A DNA stretch of 64,000 bases from contig NZ_SHMP01000003.1 in the NCBI RefSeq assembly GCF_004217335.1, positions 186,001 to 250,000 on the forward strand, given 5' to 3'. This document shows positions 16,931 to 25,790 of the stretch, in pieces (the stretch's first letter is position 1; each line of letters begins with the position of its first letter). The translations under genes and the position numbers were made by a program. The stretch comes from Natrinema hispanicum. Lineage in GTDB: Archaea; Halobacteriota; Halobacteria; Halobacteriales; Natrialbaceae. The notes beneath the pieces are model-generated. The model searched no databases, had not been told where the DNA came from, and saw nothing but the letters and a program-made list of their open reading frames with translations.

Positions 16931-18307
16931 TCAGGCACGGGCCTTCGAGACCCGAAGCGGACCGTCCTGAACGTCGGTTTCTTGCCCGTTGGCAGTATCG
17001 CCCTGCTCGGGACGCCCGCGCTCTTCGGCGACGATGTACTGGACCTCGACGACGATCGGATCGTCGGTATGTGGGCTGATCTCCCTGTAGAGGTGGTCGG
17101 CGAGTCCCGGTTCCGTCCCGGCATTCTGACTCGAGACCGTGACGATGACTCTATCGACCGACTGCACCGGATAGTTGCCGTCGAGTTCGATCACGATGTC
17201 TTCGATCTCGAACTCCTCGTACCGGGGGTCAGTCAGGACGTCCTCGACCTCCGCTTCGGTGGCCGACTCGAGTTCGGTCGTATGAAAGTCGAGCAGAGTA
17301 ACGCTTGCAAGCGGGACGGCAAGCACCAGCAAGCCGATCCCGAAGATCGCCGCGTAGGTGTAGGTCGGTGTTCGCGTCGGCGACACCTCGAACAGCCCCT
17401 GGGGCCGATAGCCGGCGACCCACAGCGTCGCCAGCGCAGCCAGATTGACCGACAGGAGGTTAACGACCACGAGGACCGCAGCGCCGGTCGCCGCACCAGA
17501 CATCCCCCAGGCGACCGTGATCCCGACCGCAGCGGAGGGCGGAATGAGTGCTGCGGCGATCATGACGCCGACGATGGCTTCCGAAAAGCCCCGCGTGAGA
17601 CTCAGGATGCCGGCGATCCCGGCACCCAGCGCGACCGCCAGCGAAAACAGGTTCGGCGAGACCCGCTCCTCGAGTTCCGTAGCGACGACGATGTCGACCC
17701 CCGCGGGCTCGAGGCCGGCCAGCCGAGCGAGCACCGCGAGCCCGATCGAAGCGGCGACCACCAGCCCGACGCCGACGAGCTGATAGCGAAACCCCGTGGA
17801 TTTGAGCCGGGCGTCGCCGGTGACGATGCCGATGTTGGCCGCAAGCGCAGGACCGAGCAGCGGCGCGATGACCATCGCACCGATCACGACCGCCGGCGAG
17901 TCGGCCAGCAGGCCGGCGGTCGCGACGACGGCACTGATCAACAGCATCGCGGCGTAGATCGGAAACGGGGGCGTAAGTTCGTCGGCCTTCGTGCGTAACA
18001 CCTGTCTCGAGGTGCGCGCGCCGGTCTGCCCGCCGTAACTGTACTGTTCCTGTAGCGTCGCAAACCCCTCCGAGATGACCGTCTCGGCGTCGATCACGAC
18101 GACACGAGCCTCGTCGCCGACGCCGGTTCGCTTGAGCCGGTCGAGAAGTGGCTCGACGGCCTGAGTCGGGATTGGAAACCGAACGACAGCGGTGTATTCC
18201 CGGCCACTGGTTTCGTCACTGATGACGTAGTCGATCCCTTCGTCCTCGAGGATATTGAGGACGGCCCGTCGTTTCCCCTCTGGAACCGTGATCTCCAGAT
18301 ACCGCAT
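16931..18307 (-). CDS. DUF389 / TIGR00341 family membrane protein
   Basis: 458 residues. The N-terminal ~115 residues form a soluble domain (ITVPEGKRRAVLNILEDEGI). About six membrane segments follow from residue ~120 to 340, with the family motifs SPAVVIGAMVIAPLLGP and a second related motif ALIPPSAAVGI. The C-terminal ~90 residues are soluble and acidic. The family is widespread and of unknown function; transport is a guess. Start ATG at 18307. It is divergent from the HTH regulator at 18507. Confidence 0.88.
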   Translation of the reverse strand: MRYLEITVPEGKRRAVLNILEDEGIDYVISDETSGREYTAVVRFPIPTQAVEPLLDRLKRTGVGDEARVVVIDAETVISEGFATLQEQYSYGGQTGARTSRQVLRTKADELTPPFPIYAAMLLISAVVATAGLLADSPAVVIGAMVIAPLLGPALAANIGIVTGDARLKSTGFRYQLVGVGLVVAASIGLAVLARLAGLEPAGVDIVVATELEERVSPNLFSLAVALGAGIAGILSLTRGFSEAIVGVMIAAALIPPSAAVGITVAWGMSGAATGAAVLVVVNLLSVNLAALATLWVAGYRPQGLFEVSPTRTPTYTYAAIFGIGLLVLAVPLASVTLLDFHTTELESATEAEVEDVLTDPRYEEFEIEDIVIELDGNYPVQSVDRVIVTVSSQNAGTEPGLADHLYREISPHTDDPIVVEVQYIVAEERGRPEQGDTANGQETDVQDGPLRVSKARA

Positions 18308-18506
18308 ACGGGGGCCACGCTCGACCAGCCGATAGTACCCCGGGCAGCAGTGGACGGGTGTCGCTCGAGCGTCGGTGTGGCCGTCTCCGCTGGCTGTGGT
18401 CGCGCGGCCGACTGTTCGTCGACGCGGCCGGGCAGTGGATTATCACCGATCCCGACAGTCAGACTCACCGCAACAGCGGTTTTTACGCGATGGTGGTGTA
18501 CGATGT

Positions 18507-19169
18507 ATGATGTCGACGATAGCTGACCTCCGGCTTCCGGCGACGGAGACAGCGCTTGCGACCACGTTCGAGCGCGCACCGGAGGCGACGTTCGAACTCG
18601 AATCCTCGGTGTCGAAGACGCGGCCATCGCTGTGGGTGATCGGCGTCGATCGCGAGACGGTCGAATCCGCGCTTGCGGCCGATCCGTCGGTCGAGATCGC
18701 CGAACTGGTGGTCGAAACTGACTCGCGGCTACTGTACGACGTGGCCTTTGCTGAGGAGACGGGAACGGATCGCCTCTGGAACGAGGTGCTGGCCGACGGG
18801 GGCTCCCTCCTCGAGGCACGCGCAAGCGACGGCTGGTGGCAGGTGACGGTTCGCTACCGCACCCGCGACCAGCTCTGTAACACCTACGACCGGCTGGTCG
18901 AGCGCGGGATCAACGCCGACCTCCGACGGATTACCGACATAACCGACACCGGTGGCCACGAGACGCGACTGACGCCCGAACAGCAAGAGGCTCTCGAGGC
19001 TGCCCTCGAGCACGGCTACTTCGAGATCCCACGCGGCGTCTCGATGGAGGAGTTGGCCGACAAATTAGACATCTCACATCAGGCGCTCTCCGAGCGGTTC
19101 CGCCGCGCCTACGAGACGCTGGTCGATGCCGAACTCCAGCCTGCGGGCGAAGAATCACGACCCAACTGA
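18507..19169 (+). CDS. Helix-turn-helix regulator, bacterio-opsin activator type
   Basis: 220 residues. Two adjacent ATG codons (18507 and 18510) are possible starts. The N-terminal region (residues ~1-150) resembles the haloarchaeal sensor-like domain of Bat-family proteins, with LYDVAFAEETGTDRLWNEVL and WWQVTVRYRTRDQL. The C-terminal HTH_10 domain is clear: LTPEQQEALEAALEHGYFEI then GVSMEELADKLDISHQALSE and RFRRAYETLV. Target genes are unknown. The upstream gap is shared with the DUF389 gene. Confidence 0.88.
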   Translation: MMSTIADLRLPATETALATTFERAPEATFELESSVSKTRPSLWVIGVDRETVESALAADPSVEIAELVVETDSRLLYDVAFAEETGTDRLWNEVLADGGSLLEARASDGWWQVTVRYRTRDQLCNTYDRLVERGINADLRRITDITDTGGHETRLTPEQQEALEAALEHGYFEIPRGVSMEELADKLDISHQALSERFRRAYETLVDAELQPAGEESRPN

Positions 19170-19274
19170 TGGTCGGTCGGCTGCCGATCGACCATAATGG
19201 ACACGAATCGGGAGACGACGGCCGAATGGGAACGCGGGACAATCATTATTTGGATGGCTTGCGTTCGACCTCAT

Positions 19275-19554
19275 ATGGATGATCTACTTTCCGACGAGGA
19301 AATCGACGACCAACTCCCCGACGCGTGGGAGCGCGAGGACGACGAGATCGTCCAGGGTCTACGAGTTCGACGACTATCTTCGCGGCGTCAACTTCGCCCA
19401 GATGGTCGGCGAGATCGCCGAAGCGCAGTTTCACCACCCGGAGATCATCATCCGCTACTCCGGCGTCGAGATCCGGTTGACCTCCCACGAGGCAGGCGGC
19501 ATTACCGACGACGACATCGAAATGGCAGAACTGATCGAGTCCGAACACAACTGA
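19275..19554 (+). pseudogene. Pterin-4a-carbinolamine dehydratase, frameshifted
   Basis: The ATG at 19275 gives MDDLLSDEEIDDQLPDAWER, the expected N-terminus. The frame then breaks at about 19355-19357 and the rest (VYEFDDYLRGVNFAQMVGEI, then HHPEIIIRYSGVEIRLTSHE) is in the next frame up to the stop at 19552-19554. The HHPE motif is the active-site signature of the dehydratase, which recycles the oxidised pterin cofactor. One extra G in CAGGGT would restore the frame if removed. The intact protein would be about 92 residues. Likely real decay or a sequencing error. Confidence 0.82.
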
Positions 19555-19569
19555 CAACGTTCACCCCCG

Positions 19570-19965
19570 ATGGACGCCCGCTACGCCTTCCGTGTCCGGA
19601 TTCGTATCGAGCCGGCCCACGACGACGTCTCCATCGCGCCGAGCAGCGCCGAGACGACGGTCACGCTCTTTCTCGAGGCACCGGAGCCGGGCACCGAGGG
19701 GTGGCTCTTCTTCCGGGACACGCTGTGGCGCGGCGAGCTCGGCGACGAGGACTACGGCCGCCGCCTCGCCGCGGAGTGGCTTGGCGTTCCCGAACGAACC
19801 GTCCACGCGGTCGAGTTCCGAGAACTACAGACCGACCAGGCGTATTTCGACGCCCTGAAAGCCGAAATCGCGGCCGACCTCGAGCCGTTCAAGGCCGATA
19901 CCGTCTCGGAAGTCATCTCGAAGTATCTGGGCTCGAGCGTTCGAGTGACCAAGACGGACGACTAG
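19570..19965 (+). CDS. LWR-salt domain protein
   Basis: 131 residues. A RDTLWRGELGDEDYGRRLAA segment near residues 51-70 contains the L-W-R motif that names this haloarchaeal family. The rest is an acidic alpha/beta protein, with RVRIRIEPAHDDVSIAPS at the N-terminus. Function is unknown; the name refers to occurrence in salt-loving archaea. It begins 15 nt after the dehydratase gene stop. Confidence 0.85.
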   Translation: MDARYAFRVRIRIEPAHDDVSIAPSSAETTVTLFLEAPEPGTEGWLFFRDTLWRGELGDEDYGRRLAAEWLGVPERTVHAVEFRELQTDQAYFDALKAEIAADLEPFKADTVSEVISKYLGSSVRVTKTDD

Positions 19966-20004
19966 TCCTGCGGTTGTCTCGGGTGTTCAGTTTACCCGAC
20001 TGGC

Positions 20005-20244
20005 TCAGCCCACATCGTCTGGATCGAGCTCTTCGAGCCGGCTCGCCGTCACCATCGGCTCGTCAGACGGGTCGAGGTGATACGCCCCCGAACACAGTTT
20101 GCAGAGCGTAAACTCCTCGGGCAGGCTCGAGCGCGGTCGCTCATAGATCTCCCGCGCATGAGAGAGTCCCTGACACTCGTGATATTCGTGATAACGGGTG
20201 GTACCGGCAGCGACGTAGACCGTCTCGTCGTCGCTCACGACCAC
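20005..20244 (-). CDS. Small Cys/His-rich protein
   Basis: 79 residues. A likely metal site is formed by YHEYHECQGL (His, Cys) and TLCKLCSGAYH (C-x2-C plus His). The spacing resembles small haloarchaeal zinc-binding proteins. The start ATG at 20244 gives MVVSDDETVYVAAGTTRYHE. It is convergent with the LWR-salt gene. Function is unknown. Confidence 0.7.
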   Translation of the reverse strand: MVVSDDETVYVAAGTTRYHEYHECQGLSHAREIYERPRSSLPEEFTLCKLCSGAYHLDPSDEPMVTASRLEELDPDDVG

Positions 20245-20686
20245 TCACCTCCGTTTCCGCTCGTGTCTGGTCGGTTTGGATGGCGTGCCCTCCGGCGGTC
20301 CGTATCGCAGTGTGGTTCGGCAGCGTCGGCTGCTCGAGATGCGGAACTCGACTGTGGTGATCGAATCATCGTGATAGAACTGTTGACTTCCCACTAGTCC
20401 ACGCGCCAGTATCACGATCTGGTATATGAAAGTATTGGCTACAATGACACTACTGAACGACGATCAGTTCGGGCCTGAGTACCGCCGTCGATCAGTGGTC
20501 CGTCGTAACCGCCCGTGAAACGACTTCTGTCGTGCGTTATGTGACGATTGAGTTCGTGCGTCGAGAGCCCACGGTATTGATTCGCATCGAATATTAGGGG
20601 GTGGTAATATATACTAAGAATAATATTGGTCATCGGTACCACACCTCTCTCCATCTTTATATAATTGCTTGTGGGCGTCTTCGGTG
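20245..20686. other. Gene-free region with AT-rich promoter zone
   Basis: No coding frame in these 442 bases looks real. The second half (about 20590-20665) is much more AT-rich than the surroundings, with GGTAATATATACTAAG and AATAATATTGG stretches. It is the likely control region of the HTH/reductase operon beginning at 20687. Confidence 0.6.
20656..20664 (+). promoter_or_regulatory. TATA box of the HTH/reductase operon
   Basis: TTTATATAA is centred 27 nt before the ATG at 20687, exactly the spacing for a leaderless haloarchaeal transcript. AT-rich palindrome-like segments just upstream (about 20590-20635) could be operators. Confidence 0.55.
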
Positions 20687-20920
20687 ATGTCTACGAGCGA
20701 ACACCAGTTGGCAACAGCAGGGGAACTCGCGGTTCCAGACGAAATCACATCACCACAGGCGAAACTCGTTTATCTCTCGGTTCTTGTCACTGAGGAGGCG
20801 AAAGCGGCCGATCTCCAGCAGATGCTCGGAGTGCCGAAACTCACCCTCTTTGCCGTCCTCGAGTCGCTCGCCGCGCAAGATCTCATCCAGCGCACTGGAG
20901 ATTGCTATGTCTGCCGATAA
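20687..20920 (+). CDS. Small winged-helix DNA-binding protein
   Basis: 77 residues from the ATG at 20687. The whole length fits a single winged helix: SPQAKLVYLSVLVTEEAKAA, then DLQQMLGVPKLTLFAVLESL and AAQDLIQRTGDCYVCR, as in TrmB/MarR-type N-terminal domains. It overlaps the next gene by 14 nt (start 20907), so the two are translationally linked. It is a probable local regulator, perhaps of its own AT-rich promoter. Confidence 0.75.
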   Translation: MSTSEHQLATAGELAVPDEITSPQAKLVYLSVLVTEEAKAADLQQMLGVPKLTLFAVLESLAAQDLIQRTGDCYVCR

Positions 20921-21464
20921 CGCTGCTGCTATTCCGGCTCTCGAGACCGACCTGATGGGAGCCGTTCGGGTCGACTGTTACGTGCGCTCGAACGTGCCGA
21001 CTGCCGTTTCCGAGCAGCTCACCGAACTGCTCGAGCGGTTGCGGACGCTCGAAGAAACCGGCACCCTCGCCGACGTGCAGGTCTCCCAGTGGCCGGCCGA
21101 ACGCGCGATCGGAGACACGGACCAGCCGACCCGGGAGGAACTCGTCGCCGAGTTCGACGAGTGGGCGACCGAGCACGGCTACTCGCTCGAGCCGGGGTTC
21201 TGTCGACAGCAGATCGACCTCTCACCGCTCGGGATCGATACCCCGAGTGAGACGATTCGGGTCCCGCTGGTGGCGCTTGCGTTCTACGACGACACAGACG
21301 AGAGCATGCAGGGCATCGTTCCATGCACGAACTCCGATCACGCCGACGGCAAGCGGACCTATACCGTCCACGAGTGGCTCACGGCCGTGGAACGGCATGC
21401 ATCGGAGGCATCCCCGCACGGTACCCAAACGGAACAGCGTGCCCTCCTGGAGGGATCACAATGA
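20907..21464 (+). CDS. Haloarchaeal HTH-associated regulatory protein
   Basis: 185 residues. It starts at the ATG at 20907 inside the end of the preceding gene. The pattern RVDCYVRSNVPTAVSEQLTE, LLERLRTLEETGTL and VQVSQWP resembles a family of haloarchaeal proteins usually annotated as HTH-domain. The C-terminus (GIVPCTNSDHADGKRTYTVH) also fits. It overlaps the reductase start by ATGA (21461-21464). I do not know a function; co-translation with a winged-helix protein and a reductase suggests regulation. Confidence 0.7.
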   Translation: MSADNAAAIPALETDLMGAVRVDCYVRSNVPTAVSEQLTELLERLRTLEETGTLADVQVSQWPAERAIGDTDQPTREELVAEFDEWATEHGYSLEPGFCRQQIDLSPLGIDTPSETIRVPLVALAFYDDTDESMQGIVPCTNSDHADGKRTYTVHEWLTAVERHASEASPHGTQTEQRALLEGSQ

Positions 21465-22261
21465 CGGCACAACTGCTCGAGGAGACGAGCGACTTGGAAC
21501 TGCCGTCCCGGCAGCCACTTGCAGACCGGACGTGTCTGGTGACTGGATCATCACGAGGGATCGGACGCAGTATCGCGTGTGAACTCGGACGCTACGGTGC
21601 GACCGTCGTCGTCAACTATCGCTCGTCGGAAGCGGCCGCCCACGAGGTCGCCGAGACGATCAGCGATACCGACGGCGACGGAGAGGGGTATCCGGTTCAA
21701 GCCGACGTCACCGACCGTGACGAGGTCGACGCCATGCGTGAGGGTGTCCACGACGAACTCGGCGAGATCGACGTCCTCGTCAACAACGCCGGGATCACGC
21801 AGGATCGGCTCTTTGCCGACATGAGCCCCGAGGAGTGGCACCGCGCGATCGACGTCTCGCTCAACGGGGCGTTCAACTGCACGCACGCGTTCTACGACGA
21901 CATCAAAGCTGCCGACGACGGCCGTCTCATCGCCATCTCGAGTGTGGTCGGGAAACAAGGCAACGTCGGCCAAGCGAACTACGCGGCGGCCAAAAGCGGC
22001 CTCTTCGGCTTTATTCGCTCGCTTGCCCTCGAGTTGGCACCGTCGGGTTCGACCGCCAACTGTGTCGCACCCGGCTTCACCCGGACCGAGATGGTCGAGG
22101 CCATCCCGGACGACGTGCAAGCAGAGATTCGCGACGAAATTCCGCTCGACCGATTCGCCAGCACGAGCGACATCGCCGGACTCGTCCGGTATCTCGCAAG
22201 CGAAGAGGCGGGATACATTACCGGCGAAGTCATCGACGTTAACGGCGGTATCGACCTCTAA
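21461..22261 (+). CDS. 3-oxoacyl/acetoacetyl-CoA reductase (FabG/PhaB-like SDR)
   Basis: 266 residues. A classical short-chain dehydrogenase: TGSSRGIG cofactor motif (residues 28-35), NNAG at 108-111, N135, catalytic S161, Y174 and K178 (YAAAK), and a closing GEVIDVNGGIDL. The sequence type is that of FabG and PhaB, which reduce beta-ketoacyl thioesters with NADPH. In haloarchaea these can serve polyhydroxyalkanoate synthesis, but no phaC/phaE gene is in the window, so that role is open. Third gene of a compact operon. Confidence 0.9.
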   Translation: MTAQLLEETSDLELPSRQPLADRTCLVTGSSRGIGRSIACELGRYGATVVVNYRSSEAAAHEVAETISDTDGDGEGYPVQADVTDRDEVDAMREGVHDELGEIDVLVNNAGITQDRLFADMSPEEWHRAIDVSLNGAFNCTHAFYDDIKAADDGRLIAISSVVGKQGNVGQANYAAAKSGLFGFIRSLALELAPSGSTANCVAPGFTRTEMVEAIPDDVQAEIRDEIPLDRFASTSDIAGLVRYLASEEAGYITGEVIDVNGGIDL

Positions 22262-22489
22262 CGTCACTCGATCAGACGAACGAGAGACAGGCCGTGCGTC
22301 ACGGTGTCTGAGAGATAGTATCTGCCATAGGACGTGAACGACTGGCGACGAGCGACTCGGTAGCGAGTACGCCACCCTTGTCGAGTCGGTGGTCGAGTAC
22401 GCCGCCAGTTCGCTGTCGGTACGACCGTCGTCATCCGCGCCGGGCTGCCGACAGGCATTTAATCGAGAATCCCGTACATCTGTGTCCGA

Positions 22490-23125
22490 ATGGCCGCTGA
22501 ACCGGACTATGACTTCTGGCTGCTCGACCTCGATGGCACTCTCGTCGACGTCGAGTGGTCGTACACGCGGGAGGTGTTCGACCGGGTCGGCGACCGGCTT
22601 GGCCGTGAGTTCACCGATCGGGAAGCCGACATCCTCTGGAACGGGCTAACCGGCTCCCGGGACCGCCAGCTCGAGGAGTGGGGCGTCGACTCTCGTGAGT
22701 TCTGGACCGCCTTTCACGAAGAGGAAGACCCACTCGTGCGGGCCGAACAGACCTACCTCCACGACGACGCCGCGTTCGTCGCCGACCTCGATGCGCCGGT
22801 GGGGCTGGTCACCCACTGTCAGGAGTTCCTTTGTGAGCCCGTGTTAGATCACGTCGGGATCCGCGATTGGTTCGACGCACAACTGTGCTGTACCGAGGAG
22901 ACAGGCTGGAAACCGGACCCCAATCCCGTCGAGCGCGTCATGGTCGACCTCGGCGTCGCGCACAACGGCCACCAGGGCGTGCTCGCGGGCGACGGTGCAA
23001 ACGACGTCGGTGCAGCCTGGAACGCCGGGCTCGACGCGATCCATGTCGAGCGGGTCGGCCACGAGCGCCGTGGCCGGTGTGTCCTCGGCGACTATCGCGT
23101 CCAGTCGTTCAACGAACTTTACTAA
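22490..23125 (+). CDS. HAD-superfamily hydrolase
   Basis: 211 residues. Motif I is LLDLDGTLVD (nucleophile D13, acid D15), motif II VTHCQ, motif III the lysine in TGWKPDPNP and motif IV AGDGANDVGAAWNAG. An alpha-helical cap lies between motifs I and II, as in subfamily IA phosphatases such as phosphoglycolate phosphatase. The substrate is not identifiable. Start ATG at 22490. The 228-nt gap before it holds no gene. Confidence 0.88.
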   Translation: MAAEPDYDFWLLDLDGTLVDVEWSYTREVFDRVGDRLGREFTDREADILWNGLTGSRDRQLEEWGVDSREFWTAFHEEEDPLVRAEQTYLHDDAAFVADLDAPVGLVTHCQEFLCEPVLDHVGIRDWFDAQLCCTEETGWKPDPNPVERVMVDLGVAHNGHQGVLAGDGANDVGAAWNAGLDAIHVERVGHERRGRCVLGDYRVQSFNELY

Positions 23126-23294
23126 AGACGGGCAGCAGTAACTGCGTCCAGAGACACCCGCGGCCGTCTTGCGATTGTGCCAGAACCGCCGTTCACCAAC
23201 CCGTGACACGTCATATAACGCGTGTTCGTATTCACGGATTGTTACCATTTTCTCGACAGGAAAGCTTATGATGAGATACCCGGGTTATCGGAGC

Positions 23295-23627
23295 ATGGCA
23301 CGCGATACGCCGGTACAAAACCGAACTGACTCGGAACCAACAGACACACAGCTGCCGAATCTCGTGACGATCGTCGGCCGTGGCGTCCCCTCGAACTACG
23401 AAGTCGCCGTCGACGGCGACCTCGAGATGTTGGCGGCCGACCCGGTGGCCGAAGGAACCGTCGTTTCGGGCGGCGTCGCCGAGGGATCGATCGACGTCGG
23501 CGTCCAGCGCTTTCGCTTCTCCGGTGAGATGGCAAACGTCCGACTCGTCGACTGGAACGGCGACCAAGCGCCCGATTCTGCGAGCGTCCCGACGGTTCAC
23601 GTCGAGTACGGCGCACCGCAACGATAA
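23295..23627 (+). CDS. Haloarchaeal hypothetical protein
   Basis: 110 residues, predicted beta-rich. Distinct segments are LVTIVGRGVPSNYEVAVDGD, EGTVVSGGVAEGSIDVGVQR and FRFSGEMANVRLVDWNGD, which I recall from many haloarchaeal genomes as an unnamed family. The ATG at 23295 (MARDTPVQ) is chosen; an in-frame ATG at 23269 is an alternative. No signal peptide or catalytic motif is seen. Confidence 0.65.
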   Translation: MARDTPVQNRTDSEPTDTQLPNLVTIVGRGVPSNYEVAVDGDLEMLAADPVAEGTVVSGGVAEGSIDVGVQRFRFSGEMANVRLVDWNGDQAPDSASVPTVHVEYGAPQR

Positions 23628-23779
23628 CGCGCCAACCGCCTGGAGCTTGGAATCAGTACTGTAACAGTCTCCGCTCGGCTGTCGAGTGACGCCGCGCGCT
23701 TGTATGACCGTTCGAGAATAGTCTCAGCACGTCTCGAGTGCCACGAATCGAGTGCGAGCGGCGCGGCCACCGCGTCGAA

Positions 23780-25111
23780 TCAGTCGTCGTCGGTCGCGCC
23801 GATGCCCGCGTCGCCGTTTACGGTGGTTGTCATCGAAGGTGGCGCGATCGGGCCATCGTTCCCGCCGAACTCCGGGTTAAACAGCTGGAGGGCAGTATGG
23901 ATAGTGCTCCAGTCGTCCTCTGCGGCTGCCTCGCGAAGACTCTTGGTCGGCGGGGCGAGCAACTGGTTGACCAGCGAGTCGGCCATCGCCTCGACGACCT
24001 CGCGTTGCTCGGCAGACACCTCGTCGCCGCCCAGCCGCGAGAGCGCCGTCTCGACCTCTCGCTCTTTGATCCGTTCGGCGGACTCGTACATGGCCGCGAT
24101 GGCCTCGTCGGCGCGGGCGCGTTTGTACTGTTCGATGAGCAACTCGAACTCGTGGTTGATCATCGCCTCGACCTCGTCGGCGGCGTCGGCTCGCTGCTCG
24201 TGTGTCTCAGCGGTGATCGTCTCGAGGTCATCCAGATCGAACACCTGCACTGCGGGCAACGAATCGGTCTCCGGCGCAACGTCGCGGGGCTGGCCGAGAT
24301 CGACGATCACCTGTGGCTCCTCCTGTCCCTCGAGATGGCGGGGTTCGAGCACCGGCTCGTCGCTCCCAGTCGCCGCGACGACAACGTCGGCGTGGGTTGC
24401 GACCCGCTCGAGATCCGCGAGCGAGACAACGGTCATGTCAGTCTCGTCGTCAACGTCGCTGATGAGCTGTGTTGCACGCGAGACGGTGCGGTTGGCGACG
24501 ACGAGTTCGTCGACGCCGGCGGCCGAGAGACTCCGAGCGGCGAGCTGTCCCATCTCGCCGGCTCCGACGACCAGCGCGGTCGCCCCCTCGAGATCGATCT
24601 CTTGGGCGGCCCGGCGCGTTGCGGCCGAGCCAAGCGAGACGACACCCTCGTTGATCGCGGTCTCGGTCCGGGCGCGTTCGCCGACGTGGATCGCCTTCGT
24701 GACGGCGGCCTCGAGCATCGAGCCGATTCCGCCGGCATCACGGGCGTCCTCGTAGGCGGCCCGTACCTGGCCGATAATCTGATCTTCACCGATAATGACC
24801 GAGTCGAGGCCGGCGGCCACACGCAGGAGATGGCGCAAGCTCTCGTCGTGGTCGGTCATTACGATCGCGTCGTCGTCGACGCCGGCAAAAAACTCCGAGA
24901 GCGCGGCGCGGCCGACGACGTGGTCTGGCCCGACGACGTATGCCTCGACGCGGTTACACGTCGATAGGACGTACGCTTCTTCGATATCGGACACGGTCAA
25001 CAACTCCGTCACAGCGGTCGTCTGACTCTCGGGGCTGGCAGCGGCGAGCTGGTCGACGGTCCCACACCGGTGTGTAACCCGCGCTGCGGTGACAACCCCG
25101 GTCGAAATCAC
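23780..25111 (-). CDS. hemA: Glutamyl-tRNA reductase
   Basis: 443 residues. It reduces Glu-tRNA to glutamate-1-semialdehyde, the first step of C5 tetrapyrrole synthesis. The catalytic cysteine is C52 in LSTCNRVEAY. The NADPH-binding domain has ALVVGAGEMGQLAARSL, and a long C-terminal dimerisation helix follows. The start overlaps the stop of the precorrin-2 dehydrogenase gene by ATGA (25108-25111). hemL is not in the window. Confidence 0.96.
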   Translation of the reverse strand: MISTGVVTAARVTHRCGTVDQLAAASPESQTTAVTELLTVSDIEEAYVLSTCNRVEAYVVGPDHVVGRAALSEFFAGVDDDAIVMTDHDESLRHLLRVAAGLDSVIIGEDQIIGQVRAAYEDARDAGGIGSMLEAAVTKAIHVGERARTETAINEGVVSLGSAATRRAAQEIDLEGATALVVGAGEMGQLAARSLSAAGVDELVVANRTVSRATQLISDVDDETDMTVVSLADLERVATHADVVVAATGSDEPVLEPRHLEGQEEPQVIVDLGQPRDVAPETDSLPAVQVFDLDDLETITAETHEQRADAADEVEAMINHEFELLIEQYKRARADEAIAAMYESAERIKEREVETALSRLGGDEVSAEQREVVEAMADSLVNQLLAPPTKSLREAAAEDDWSTIHTALQLFNPEFGGNDGPIAPPSMTTTVNGDAGIGATDDD

Positions 25112-25764
25112 GACCGATCACCCCCAGTAGACAGATCCTCGGCGAGCACGTCCTCGATCACTTGGGAACTGTTAGAAGTACCGGTACGTAAAGCTGTCCA
25201 AACATCTGTAGAATTAACGACGTCAGTGACGATCTGTCGCCGCCGATCGGTCGCCACGTCCCGTGATTTGAGTTCCTCGCGTACCGCTGCACAGACCCGT
25301 GCCATCTCGCCGGCTCCCAAAAGCGTTTCCTCGAGTTGCTGGCGCAGATACTTGCTCAGCGCGGGTGCCTGCCCGCCGGTCGCGACCGACACCACGACGG
25401 GATCGTTGCGGACGGTCGCGGGGACGACGACGCTGCCGGGGTCGCGCTCCCCGGATCGATCCGCGCGATTGATAAGTGTGCCCCGTTCGCGGGCCGCGTC
25501 GGCGATGGCATCGTTGATCACATCGTCGTCGGTTGCGGCGACGACCAGCGCGGGGCTCGTCCGCTCGAGCCAGCCCGTGATCTCGTCGGCATCGGGCGCT
25601 GCTCGCACCAGTTCGGCCTCGCCGAAGTCACGATCGGCGAAGGCGGGGCTGACGACGATGACCCGCGCTTCGCGGGCGAACCGACGGGCCTTGCGAGCAC
25701 CGACGGGGCCGCCGCCGAAGACGAGCACCGTCGCGTCCGTGAAATCGTGGAGTAGTGGAATCAT
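25108..25764 (-). CDS. Precorrin-2 dehydrogenase / sirohydrochlorin ferrochelatase-like
   Basis: 218 residues from the ATG at 25764 (MIPLLHDFTDATVLVFGGGP). The NAD-binding motif is VFGGGPVGARKARRF. A CysG N-terminal domain-like core includes VVAATDDDVINDAIA and TGGQAPALSKYLRQQLEETL. It oxidises precorrin-2 to sirohydrochlorin and in some relatives also inserts iron. It lies between the AhbA/B fusion and hemA in one operon, fitting a siroheme route to haem. Confidence 0.9.
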   Translation of the reverse strand: MIPLLHDFTDATVLVFGGGPVGARKARRFAREARVIVVSPAFADRDFGEAELVRAAPDADEITGWLERTSPALVVAATDDDVINDAIADAARERGTLINRADRSGERDPGSVVVPATVRNDPVVVSVATGGQAPALSKYLRQQLEETLLGAGEMARVCAAVREELKSRDVATDRRRQIVTDVVNSTDVWTALRTGTSNSSQVIEDVLAEDLSTGGDRS

Positions 25765-25790
25765 TGTCACAGAGAGCCGTCCGATCGCTG

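Noticed and set aside
20439-20654. Minus-strand frame of 71 codons in the AT-rich promoter zone
   Set aside because: Composition follows the AT-rich promoter rather than codon bias, and it has no recognisable protein feature.
21323-21460. Upstream extension of the SDR gene
   Set aside because: It is inside the preceding gene in another frame; the ATGA overlap at 21461 is the natural start.
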